A stretch of DNA of 33,634 nucleotides from contig JACRJN010000135.1 of assembly GCA_016235675.1 (NCBI GenBank), positions 1-33,634 of the forward strand, read 5' to 3'. The position numbers were made by a program, and so were the translations under genes. Under the pieces are notes generated by a model that was not told where the DNA came from, did not search any database, and saw nothing but the letters and a program-made list of their open reading frames with translations. This stretch comes from Candidatus Schekmanbacteria bacterium (lineage in GTDB: Bacteria; SZUA-182). Shown here one piece after another: positions 25,501 to 32,707 of this stretch (within the stretch, counting starts at the first letter, position 1; each line of letters starts with the position of its first letter).

Positions 25501-26263
25501 TTTTTGTGGTGATTGTCATCCCGAAAAGGCGTTGGTTGAAGGAACGGATCATGACATGAATATAACCGCGCCTGCCGCAAAAAATTTAGCGGGCCGAACG
25601 GTCAAGCAGGATGGTATCTGTAGTGCCTGCCATATTGTCCATAATGGATATAATGAAGTACGTTTATGGGCCAGAAAATGGGGGCCGCCGTATATTCAGG
25701 ACTGGAATAAATTATTAGGGGTGGAAAGCGATCGTGCAGTTCAATTTTGCACCAGTTGTCATTCGGATAACGAGCCGGCCCAGGTCAAACAGCCAAAGCA
25801 CGGCTTGCATCCCTATCCTTTCCTGGTGGGTATCAGAAAAGCCTTTGACACTCAATGGGTGCCATCTTATCAACCGTTAAAATACGTCTACAAAACATTG
25901 AATACAGTTATGACGAATCGTATGATGGATGATAATACCAGGCCGGCTTATCCACCATATACAGACAGCGGTGAAATATCCTTGGACAACGGCGATTTGA
26001 CCTGCCCAACCTGCCATAATCCGCATAAATGGTATCAAAGGGAGTTTAAGAAAGGAACCGGAGTCAATGAAGAGGGAAGAACCAATACCAGCTTTTTGCG
26101 CAAAGATGTATTGTATGAGTTTTGTATAGACTGTCACTCTTACGATGCCTTGTACCGGATGAAATATTTCCACTCATCACGGACGCGGGAAAAATTGGAT
26201 CCGCCGACGAAATATGATGAGATAAGATTGATGTTAAAAAATGCCGGTGCCACCAAAAAATAA
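22514..26263 (+). CDS. 28-heme c-type cytochrome with five tandem tetraheme modules
   Basis: This 1249-residue exported protein has 28 CXXCH motifs. After a signal peptide (KFIKFIILFLVSQLFQ), the N-terminal part holds hemes 1-8 in a looser doubled-CXXCH arrangement. Hemes 9-28 form five modules starting at base positions 23561, 24128, 24623, 25124 and 25619. Each module has four CXXCH sites and four extra histidines. Conserved elements are a CSACHxxHN start, LWxR with GPG, CHNxHxWD, EGD and NSFLR, and a final HDM. The last module is diverged and extended and replaces HDM with YFH. An upstream start at 22451 lies inside the NHL gene. I prefer ATG at 22514. It is probably a periplasmic or surface electron conduit. 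Confidence 0.9.
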   Translation: MMQRNKFIKFIILFLVSQLFQISGIEASVISSKRECANCHICWMDDFVMPGNKIFVDRVIREVSVMIAGRLGVVSTEEICYTCHDGSVRDSRDQTWMPGGHPVYVIPSENVQVPKTFPLNKDGKIYCGTCHSAHGVDWGKKQEEQMLERTVFLRFENPNSFICKQCHVNKVRSKAHNNHPVDVTTIKIPQEVYDLGGKTGFMKDQVICQSCHRVHGAKGGYKLLIKSIKNSELCGICHKDKYVDDRAEAEKRGTHPVNIVPKYAQISQEAKNRGSREGSDGKIICLSCHKIHNAPEGTKILLASNSGSNLCRLCHQDKYDQISSTKHDLRETAPNEKNIWGQSPESGGLCSACHLPHGGQGAKMWARKPANNNEPIARLCLSCHSEGEVAKKKQLGKISHPVGVSITKVDGETSLPLWSEEGVKILDGKKGNVNCASCHNVHRWDANSMEKKDIAKVEGDAANSFLRIKNDVGSPLCNDCHEDKSYIENSDHDMSMMAYKHPRSHCIQMLGEDQSEMLKLPKETVHKLLGKSEGKTGICGTCHTPHNALYYRLWSREIGPGANAGEKLCFTCHAAGRVAEVKQLGQYTHPTGASILNLGITPTTNLPLFDDELNRVKNGKVMCFSCHNPHRWDPNKKEKGPGVKTEGDASNSFLRIAANDNNFAICASCHGDKWPIKNTKHDLALSRPKEKNLRGQTTSEVGVCGACHIVHNAAYKYRLWNRPLGPGDDPVAKLCQSCHSDGRCAEVKQIGKNTHPLGKDIRGALQGKAEAPNFPTYDDDLAKVSPGKVYCSSCHNLHQWDAEKAEQGDGKLAEGDMTNSFLRAKNTDGYAFCIKCHPKKDTVVGTDHDMRVSAPNEKNYFGVSISKGGVCSACHVVHNTLNDVKLWARELGPGTDGISKLCRSCHNENGPAKTKLISFGKDSHPINADIRKAEGSTSFPLFNFAGYRDKNGKVYCASCHDPHLWDAAQDKGGPGVPVEGDQSNSFLRKRNLPSPDFCGDCHPEKALVEGTDHDMNITAPAAKNLAGRTVKQDGICSACHIVHNGYNEVRLWARKWGPPYIQDWNKLLGVESDRAVQFCTSCHSDNEPAQVKQPKHGLHPYPFLVGIRKAFDTQWVPSYQPLKYVYKTLNTVMTNRMMDDNTRPAYPPYTDSGEISLDNGDLTCPTCHNPHKWYQREFKKGTGVNEEGRTNTSFLRKDVLYEFCIDCHSYDALYRMKYFHSSRTREKLDPPTKYDEIRLMLKNAGATKK
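23561..26263 (+). repeat. Five in-frame repeats of about 165 codons (tetraheme modules)
   Basis: Spacing between module starts is 567, 495, 501 and 495 bases, so modules 2 to 4 are nearly the same length. Identity is clear at protein level and much weaker at DNA level, so the duplications are old. Confidence 0.85.
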
Positions 26264-26317
26264 TACGTTAATGTAGTTTCAACATAATAACCAGTTTTTT
26301 TAAGGAGGATGTCTCCG

Positions 26318-26518
26318 ATGACTTTAGGTAAATTTCGGTATATTCCAAAAGGGCGTTATTTCCCTCCCCACACCGATATTAAAACAGAGGGGGATGTAAG
26401 AAGGGAAAGAAATGTAACGTTGATATTTATTGTTTTTTGCGTAGTTATCGCAATCGGTGTTCCATTCCTGGTTAATTTGGGGAAAGCGCTTTTTGCCATT
26501 CAACCAGTAATTTATTAA
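26318..26518 (+). CDS. Small single-span membrane protein A (66 aa)
   Basis: The N-terminal 33 residues are basic and polar (FRYIPKGRYFPPHTD, then RRERN). One hydrophobic helix (about 35-58) and a short tail follow. By the positive-inside rule the N-terminus is cytoplasmic. AAGGAGG at 26302-26308 gives nine-base spacing to 26318, so the in-frame ATG at 26309, which abuts it, is unlikely to be used. No family recognised. Its position between the giant cytochrome and protein B suggests a small subunit of the complex. Confidence 0.8.
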   Translation: MTLGKFRYIPKGRYFPPHTDIKTEGDVRRERNVTLIFIVFCVVIAIGVPFLVNLGKALFAIQPVIY

Positions 26519-26544
26519 GTGCGGAAAATTCGGGAGGGAAAAAA

Positions 26545-26790
26545 ATGAATACATCAACCGAAAAGGAATTAGTTTTTGATCCAACCAGTGCAACGGCAAA
26601 TAAAACCTTAACTGGGGAATTGGCTACGGCTGAAAAAATTGCGGCATATCATCTCGATATACCACCTTTGGGATTCAAAGGTAAATTAATAACCATCATT
26701 GAATTGATTGGCTTAATTTATGTAATGTATTTAACCGGTGATTTTATGGTAGGTCATATAACTCATATGATACATCTGTTTAGTCACTAA
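26545..26790 (+). CDS. Small single-span membrane protein B with histidine cluster (81 aa)
   Basis: The N-terminal 45 residues are soluble. One membrane helix (about 46-66, KLITIIELIGLIYVMYLTGD) is followed by a short C-terminal stretch with four histidines in ten residues (HITHMIHLFSH). These could ligate heme or metal or bind quinone at the outer face. GGGAGGG precedes the ATG. It probably partners protein A. I recognise no family. Confidence 0.78.
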   Translation: MNTSTEKELVFDPTSATANKTLTGELATAEKIAAYHLDIPPLGFKGKLITIIELIGLIYVMYLTGDFMVGHITHMIHLFSH

Positions 26791-26846
26791 TAAGCGACCT
26801 CAAATTACCTAATAGTGGTTATCCAGAATAAGGAGAGTGGGGAAGC

Positions 26847-27902
26847 ATGGATAAACGGCATAAAGTTCAAAAAGCGTTTTTGGCCGGCTTTATGTTGATA
26901 TTGCTGCTTAATGGTTGCGGCAAAGCGTCTCATGAAGCGGAAGAGCCGAAAAAAGCTGTAAAAAAGAGTAAAATCGATTTGGTAAGGCGCACTAAATTGA
27001 GTAAAGAAAAGGAGTCCGGCGGAACAATCATAGGTGGAGAGGTAAAAGAAAATACTGTTTTACAATTAGTTAAAAGTCCGTATATTGTAAATCGGGATTT
27101 GACGATATTGCCGGATATAAAATTAACCATAGAGCCTGGAGTAGTGGTTAGAGTGGCGCCCTATACCTCGATAGTAGTGCGAGGGAATTTTCAGGCAATA
27201 GGAGCAAAGGACAAAAAAATTAAATTTGTAGCATCGAATGAAGAAGAACTATGGGACGGTTTAAGATTTATGGATGAAAGCTTCGATTATAACAGCGATG
27301 AATTAATTGAGGGCAATGGATGTATAGTGGAAAACTGTCAGTTCGAAAAAGCCAAAACCGCGATTATCTGTGATAAATCCTCTCCGGTGATACGGAATAA
27401 TGTATTTAAAAATAATGAAGAAGCGGTAAAGTGTCGTAATCATTCGATGGGTGCCTTAATTGCCAACAATATAATAGAGGATAACAATATCGGAATAACC
27501 TGTGAAGAATATTCAAACCCCGAAATAATTCATAACACTATTATCGGTGCGGAAGGCAGAGGGGTAAGTTGTACTATTTATTCATCCCCTAATGTGACTT
27601 ATAATATCATTTTTGGAAAAGGTGAGTCATGGTGGAAAGGGATAATTTGCCAGGATAACTCTGCACCGAAAATAACTCATAATAATATATATTCTAACGG
27701 TGGATATAATTTTTACTATGTTAAAATGAAGCCGGGTGAAGGTACTCCGGAAATCGATGCCCAAAATAATTGGTGGGGCTTGAGTGATAAAGAAGAAATC
27801 GCAAAAAGGATAAACGATAAGGGGGACAAAGGCGATTTAGGGGAGGTAAAATTTGAACCGTTCTTAAACAGCAAAGTCGGAAATGCCGGGCATGAAGCAT
27901 AG
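26847..27902 (+). CDS. Right-handed beta-helix lipoprotein
   Basis: This 351-residue lipoprotein is lipidated at cysteine 24 (LLNGC), followed by a lysine-rich linker. From about residue 70 it shows parallel beta-helix rungs with repeated short strands and asparagine-rich turns (VIRNNVFKNNEEAV, NIIEDNNIGITCEE, NTIIGAEGRGVSC). It ends with a NosD-like NNWWG motif. Such folds bind polysaccharides or proteins. No catalytic acids are evident, so a scaffold or surface-contact role is likelier. Confidence 0.82.
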   Translation: MDKRHKVQKAFLAGFMLILLLNGCGKASHEAEEPKKAVKKSKIDLVRRTKLSKEKESGGTIIGGEVKENTVLQLVKSPYIVNRDLTILPDIKLTIEPGVVVRVAPYTSIVVRGNFQAIGAKDKKIKFVASNEEELWDGLRFMDESFDYNSDELIEGNGCIVENCQFEKAKTAIICDKSSPVIRNNVFKNNEEAVKCRNHSMGALIANNIIEDNNIGITCEEYSNPEIIHNTIIGAEGRGVSCTIYSSPNVTYNIIFGKGESWWKGIICQDNSAPKITHNNIYSNGGYNFYYVKMKPGEGTPEIDAQNNWWGLSDKEEIAKRINDKGDKGDLGEVKFEPFLNSKVGNAGHEA

Positions 27903-27962
27903 TAGCTCCCGATAAATAAACTAATTATCCAATAAGGTCAGTCAGAGAGGAGGAACCTTTAA

Positions 27963-29261
27963 ATGTTAGGTAATTTGCGTACATGGGTTCGCGAGAATAA
28001 ACCTAAGGCGATATTGTTTGGTGTAATAGGTCTGATAGTTTTTGGTTTCCTGAATTTTGAGCTAATCCATTTTTCATCGAGTCCCCCGTTTTGTCGTATG
28101 GCTTGTCACAATATGGTGCTGGAAGTCGATCAATGGGCGAAATCCAGTCATGGTAAAAGACATATTGATTGCGTAAGCTGTCATTATCGCGAAGGGTTGG
28201 TTGGTTACATGACGGCCAAAGTTTTAGCCATGAAAGATTTAGTGAATTCAATCACCGGGCAAATGGGATTGGAGATGCATGATCCCCATGAACAGGAAGA
28301 ATTAGAACATCATTATGAGTGGCCGGCTCCCGGTACTTTAGTGTTGACACCGGATTTAATTGAGTCGGAAAAAAAGATGGATCATATAATATTGCCTCAA
28401 TATATCCATAATGTGGAAGTCGATTTAGGGATGGGGCCCTGCAAAAAAGTCGATGAACATGGGAATTATCGGATACAGTTACATCGACACAGCTATCTTT
28501 GGAACAATGTAGAGATGAATTGCCGGGGATGTCATTCAAAATTAGGCAACCGCGGCCGGCATTCAAAAAAGAATATCGCGGATTTTGTGATAAAGAACGC
28601 CTTGATGAGTTTTAAGGGGCAGTCGGAAAAAAGAAGAAAAGGTATTATTGTTCCTCACGCTATACATTTGGACAAGGGAATAGCTTGTATTGACTGCCAT
28701 GCGGAAATTGTTCACGGCCCGGATGAATTCAGAGAAGAGAATGGCGCGGTAATGCCGAGAATGGAAATCTGCTTTAGATGTCATAACGATAGACGTGCAC
28801 CGAGAGATTGTACATTATGTCATGAAATGCAGAAGAAAATGAACCTGGGTATTGAAGGTGCAGGAGTAGAGGATACCCCGAATTATATGTATCCCAACAG
28901 TGCTACCTGTACCGATTGCCATTTACAGGAAAATCAATGGAAAATGTCTCCAAAGGTTTGCTCGGATTGTCACGGCGATGAGGGTCATGGCGCAACAATG
29001 ATTGAGTGGCAAACCAGTACCAAGGAGTTGTTAACACAGGTCGAGCCGTTGGTGGACGAAGTGGGTAAAGGCATCGAGCAGGCAAAACAACGCGGTAAAA
29101 ATGTCGGTGCTGCAGAGGAATTATATAACGATGCTTTATATAATTATGAATTTGTAGTAAGTGATGGCAGTAAAGGTGCACATAATGTCGATTATGCCGC
29201 AGCTTTGTTGAATTCAGCCAAAGAAAAACTGCAAAACGCCAGTGAGCGTTTGATAGAGTAG
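27963..29261 (+). CDS. NapC/NirT-type membrane octaheme cytochrome with C-terminal helical domain
   Basis: This 432-residue protein has an N-terminal membrane helix (about 17-36) followed closely by CRMACHNM at 44-51. The helix-then-heme-then-methionine layout is that of NapC/NrfH-like quinol dehydrogenases. The first heme site is CX3CH. Seven CXXCH sites follow: CVSCH, CRGCH, CIDCH, CFRCH, CTLCH, CTDCH and CSDCH. The last 90 residues are heme-free and helical (LVDEVGKGIEQAKQRGK). It is the probable entry point for electrons from menaquinol into the cytochrome chain. AGAGAGGAGG precedes the ATG. Confidence 0.9.
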   Translation: MLGNLRTWVRENKPKAILFGVIGLIVFGFLNFELIHFSSSPPFCRMACHNMVLEVDQWAKSSHGKRHIDCVSCHYREGLVGYMTAKVLAMKDLVNSITGQMGLEMHDPHEQEELEHHYEWPAPGTLVLTPDLIESEKKMDHIILPQYIHNVEVDLGMGPCKKVDEHGNYRIQLHRHSYLWNNVEMNCRGCHSKLGNRGRHSKKNIADFVIKNALMSFKGQSEKRRKGIIVPHAIHLDKGIACIDCHAEIVHGPDEFREENGAVMPRMEICFRCHNDRRAPRDCTLCHEMQKKMNLGIEGAGVEDTPNYMYPNSATCTDCHLQENQWKMSPKVCSDCHGDEGHGATMIEWQTSTKELLTQVEPLVDEVGKGIEQAKQRGKNVGAAEELYNDALYNYEFVVSDGSKGAHNVDYAAALLNSAKEKLQNASERLIE

Positions 29262-29276
29262 TTAAACAAGATAATC

Positions 29277-29306
29277 ATTCATGGGGAGTTGATACTCCCC
29301 ATGAAT
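29277..29306 (+). promoter_or_regulatory. Perfect 13-bp hairpin after the NapC-like gene
   Basis: ATTCATGGGGAGT (29277-29289) and ACTCCCCATGAAT (29294-29306) pair exactly around a TGAT loop, 16 bases after the stop. No T-run follows, so it may be an RNA stability or processing site within the operon transcript. It would hide the candidate start ATG at 29301. Confidence 0.7.
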
Positions 29307-29330
29307 GAATTATCGTTAGCGGTGGAGCAA

Positions 29331-29819
29331 ATGCTGCGGAATAAATATATTAAATATTTAATCATAAATACGGCGGTTTTATTTGGAATACTGTATATAA
29401 ATATAAATTATAATAGCGCCATAGCTGTTGAAGATAAAGAGATTATACAAAAAAAACAAAAAGAATTAAGAACGGTAGCAGAAAAATACGCTAAAGCCTA
29501 TGCTAAAAGAAATTATAAAGAGATGTATGAACTATTAATTCCGGTATATAAGAAACGTGTTCCGCTCTGGGAATTTAAGGATTTTGTGACCTATCCCGGT
29601 GTAACGGATGGATATATTCAAGTGGAAGTTGTTGATGTTAGCATTTTACCTAAAGGTGAATTTAAGTTTGGTAAAGTAATGCTCAAGATTGTAATTACTG
29701 AAAACCAAAAATATAAAACAACCGGGGAATCGGTAAAAGTGGAAAGAGAAAAATGGGAATTTCAGGACTGGGTCGAAATAAAGGGGAAATGGTTAAAAAT
29801 TGAAAAATATGACAGCTAA
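29331..29819 (+). CDS. Exported NTF2-like small protein
   Basis: Three in-frame starts exist (TTG 29289, ATG 29301, ATG 29331). I prefer 29331, which gives a 162-residue protein with a proper signal peptide (NKYIKYLIINTAVLFGIL) and avoids the hairpin covering the other two. GGTGGAG lies close upstream. The mature part begins with a helical stretch (AEKYAKAYAKRNYKEMYELL), followed by strands ending in WVEIKGKWLKIEKY. This resembles NTF2/SnoaL-like or lumazine-binding small proteins. Function unknown. Confidence 0.7.
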   Translation: MLRNKYIKYLIINTAVLFGILYININYNSAIAVEDKEIIQKKQKELRTVAEKYAKAYAKRNYKEMYELLIPVYKKRVPLWEFKDFVTYPGVTDGYIQVEVVDVSILPKGEFKFGKVMLKIVITENQKYKTTGESVKVEREKWEFQDWVEIKGKWLKIEKYDS

Positions 29820-29840
29820 ACATAAAAAGGAGGATTAAAA

Positions 29841-29927
29841 ATGTTGGCGATAGCAGAAGTATTATTAATATTATTAGGTTTTTCTTTTCTAATGTTAGTT
29901 GTATATGTAGTGTTAGGTAAAATCTAG
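29841..29927 (+). CDS. 28-residue membrane peptide
   Basis: A start with an exact AAAAAGGAGG site at a normal spacing gives the peptide MLAIAEVLLILLGFSFLMLV plus VYVVLGKI. It is almost entirely one hydrophobic helix. The gene sits between the NTF2-like and TPR genes of the same operon, on the same strand. It may be a small subunit that stabilises the membrane part of the cytochrome complex. Too short for most gene callers. Confidence 0.6.
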   Translation: MLAIAEVLLILLGFSFLMLVVYVVLGKI

Positions 29928-29998
29928 GCGGCGAAATAAAAATTAAAAAAAGGTTAAAAAAATTTAAATCTTGTAGGCAACTATGAGGAGATGTGTCT

Positions 29999-31282
29999 AT
30001 GCCTAAAAAAAGATTAATGCTGCTATGTTTATATTATTCATTAGCGGCTGGTATAGCTTTATTGCCGGTTAATGTTATGGCCGGTAATTTGGAAGATGCC
30101 GAAAATCTTTATCGCAAAGGTGAATATGAAGAGTCTTTAAAAAAAGCCAATGATGCTTTGAAAGAAGACGAGAAAAATGTCAAAGCGCACAAAGTAGCGA
30201 TAAGAAATTATAATAAATTGAACAGAATAGGTGCTGCATTGACAAAGTATACCAAATTGGTAATAGAAAAAAAGAATGAGCCGGTTTATCATTTTGCAGT
30301 TGCCTTTATATATGATTTAAAAAATAATACCGATCGTGCAATAGAAGGGTATGAGAAGGCATTGAATTTAAATTCAAAATTGCCTTTGGCGAATTATAAT
30401 TTAGCCTGGATTTATGAAGATAAAGGCGATTTAAGTAAAGCTATAGATTATTATCAAAAAGAGCTAAGCAATAATTCGAATGATGTCGACACTTATAAAA
30501 ATTTGTCTAAACTCTATTTAAAAATGAAGCATTACGATAAAGCGTTAGAAACAGCTCAAAGTCTTCTGGCGGCCGGTGCAAACAATAGAGTTGCCTATGA
30601 TTTAATCGGTGAAGCGTATTATGGAATGGGCGATAATGACCGAGCCTTGGATGAATGGAAAAAGACACTGAATATTGACCAAAAAGACGTTCAGGTTGGG
30701 ATTTATAATGTACGCGGTGTAATATTTAATGCCAAAGGCTATTATAATAGCGCTATGAAGGAATTCAGGAAGGGGATTGAAAACGGGCCTAATCCGAGAC
30801 TCTATTATAATTTAGGTGAGGCATATATGAGTAAGGTGCAGGAGAAGACCTTCGGCAAGAAAAATGACAAGTGGTATAATGAAGCCGTAAAAGAATTTCA
30901 GAATGCAATCCAAGCTAATCCGAAATTCGGCGAAGCGTATGTCGGTTTAGGTGAAGCATATTTCGGGATGGGGATGAATGATCAAGGGATCGCCCAATAT
31001 GAAAAATATGTCGAAATAAGTCCCAGAGATGTTGACGGTTTGAACAGATTAGGAAATGCCTATAAAAGGTTGGGTCGTTATAAAGATGCCGTGGATAGGT
31101 TTACCCAGGCATTGGATGTAGATAATAATAATGCGGAGGCATACAGAAATTTAGGGTATGCTTATTATTATCAAGGTTTGCAGGATGCGGCCAAAGCACA
31201 ATGGGAAAAATCATTAAAGCTTGAACCGAATCAGCCTCTTTTGCGCGAACAGATAAGCAGTGCCTTTAAAAAATTCAATTAA
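29999..31282 (+). CDS. Exported TPR-repeat protein
   Basis: This protein (427 residues) has a signal peptide ending VNVMAG (residue 29). About ten tetratricopeptide repeats fill the mature part (for example LPLANYNLAWIYEDKGDLSK, AEAYRNLGYAYYYQGLQDAA). GAGGAG precedes the ATG at 29999, while the GTG at 29993 is too close. Periplasmic TPR proteins scaffold multi-protein assemblies, here most likely the cytochrome complex. There is no catalytic domain. Confidence 0.9.
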   Translation: MPKKRLMLLCLYYSLAAGIALLPVNVMAGNLEDAENLYRKGEYEESLKKANDALKEDEKNVKAHKVAIRNYNKLNRIGAALTKYTKLVIEKKNEPVYHFAVAFIYDLKNNTDRAIEGYEKALNLNSKLPLANYNLAWIYEDKGDLSKAIDYYQKELSNNSNDVDTYKNLSKLYLKMKHYDKALETAQSLLAAGANNRVAYDLIGEAYYGMGDNDRALDEWKKTLNIDQKDVQVGIYNVRGVIFNAKGYYNSAMKEFRKGIENGPNPRLYYNLGEAYMSKVQEKTFGKKNDKWYNEAVKEFQNAIQANPKFGEAYVGLGEAYFGMGMNDQGIAQYEKYVEISPRDVDGLNRLGNAYKRLGRYKDAVDRFTQALDVDNNNAEAYRNLGYAYYYQGLQDAAKAQWEKSLKLEPNQPLLREQISSAFKKFN

Positions 31283-31318
31283 AAGAGAAATTAAAGTCAT
31301 CACAAGGGTAGAATAGGT

Positions 31319-32329
31319 TTGAGTGTGAAAAAAGGTCAAGTCATAAAATTAATATTAGTTATAATATTGCTCTTGAGTTTACCGGCTTATGTCTATAGTT
31401 TGCGCGTTCCGGATCCGGAATTAGCTAAAAAAGAGAATCCACACTGGAACGGTAAATCATGTTTAATCTGTCATGAGGAAGAGCCGAAAAAGGATCAAAA
31501 GGCAACTTTTAAATTTGGCGCTGATTTTGTAAAATTATGCAATAGTTGTCATGATACCAGTTTGTCACGCGTTGAGGAACATCTGGTAGATGTTAAAATC
31601 AATACCGATAATGCCAGATTTAAAATGCCTCCCGCCGATTTCCCATTACCTGACGGTAAAATCAGTTGTATAACCTGTCATGATCTAAGATTGCAGGAAC
31701 AAAATAATTTGAAAGTAAAAGAAAATAATCCGATGTTTTTGCGTCGGTATCCTTCAGAAATTATGCAGACCTTTGAGTGGGCTGATTCTGAAATAGATGA
31801 GCGGTATCGCCAATCCAGATATGCAATGTGTTTAAATTGTCATGTGCAAGGGTCGGTGATGGCTTGGAGTCCTCATAAAAATCAGATAAAGCCGAATGGG
31901 GAGATAAATGAAGAATTATGTTTATTCTGTCATTATGAGGTGCCGGATAGAAATATTATAGATCGAAAGGATTGGAAGATAAGAGGGTCGTTGCAGTTTC
32001 AATGTAAAAATTGTCATATGGGAAAAACCAGATTTCATCCTATTCGGGTAACTCATTATGGTAATGTACCGCCTCCCAAGATTGATAGTCAGATAAAATC
32101 TACCGAGCGGGTAATTGGTCTATTAATTCCCTTAGATAAAGACGAACAGGGGGTGGAAAGATTAACCTGTTCATCTTGCCACAACGCCCATCAAAAGGGT
32201 GTGTTGAAAAATGAAACCACAATAAAAGGCTCCGATGAGCCAAACCGTCTGCGTTTACCAGGATATAACATCTGTTTAGGCTGTCACGGTGAAGCAGTGG
32301 GGGTCCCGCAAGGCGGTAGGCCGTTTTAG
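31319..32329 (+). CDS. Periplasmic octaheme c-type cytochrome
   Basis: This 336-residue exported protein has eight CXXCH sites (CLICH, CNSCH, CITCH, CLNCH, CLFCH, CKNCH, CSSCH, CLGCH) and a signal peptide (VIKLILVIILLLSLPAYVYS). The first codon is TTG at 31319, with GTG at 31325 possible. No membrane helix is seen at the C-terminus, so it is probably soluble. It shares the doubled-CXXCH style of the giant cytochrome. It is the last gene of the unit, followed by a terminator. Confidence 0.87.
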   Translation: MSVKKGQVIKLILVIILLLSLPAYVYSLRVPDPELAKKENPHWNGKSCLICHEEEPKKDQKATFKFGADFVKLCNSCHDTSLSRVEEHLVDVKINTDNARFKMPPADFPLPDGKISCITCHDLRLQEQNNLKVKENNPMFLRRYPSEIMQTFEWADSEIDERYRQSRYAMCLNCHVQGSVMAWSPHKNQIKPNGEINEELCLFCHYEVPDRNIIDRKDWKIRGSLQFQCKNCHMGKTRFHPIRVTHYGNVPPPKIDSQIKSTERVIGLLIPLDKDEQGVERLTCSSCHNAHQKGVLKNETTIKGSDEPNRLRLPGYNICLGCHGEAVGVPQGGRPF

Positions 32330-32496
32330 TAATAAGGGACTTAGAAGATATTAAAGTACCGTTATTCCTAAATTAGGCTTCAGGTGCAGAAAGAGACCCT
32401 CCCTTGGAGGGTATTTGAATTAGCCCAGAGTCTGGAGCCAAATAGGGTATAATTGAAATTTCTATGCCCCTATACGTAGGGTTAAATAAAATTTAA

Positions 32497-32539
32497 AAAA
32501 GGTGGAATCAAATATTGACAGATTCCGCCTTTTGTTTTT
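32497..32539 (+). terminator. Rho-independent terminator of the multiheme operon
   Basis: AAAAGGTGGAATC (32497-32509) pairs with GATTCCGCCTTTT (32521-32533), with one G-U pair and an 11-base loop, followed by GTTTTTA. It lies about 170 bases after the last cytochrome gene. Confidence 0.7.
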
Positions 32540-32707
32540 AGTGTGCCCGGTAGGGTGCAGTTATACAAATTAGTTTTAAAAGATATAATATCTGATACTA
32601 TTTCGCTATCAATCATTAAAGAATAACTGTCAGGAGTTATACCTGCGATGCTCATAAACTGTGATTCATCAATCTGTCAAATTAAAAATTAAGGAAGGAG
32701 TATTTAG

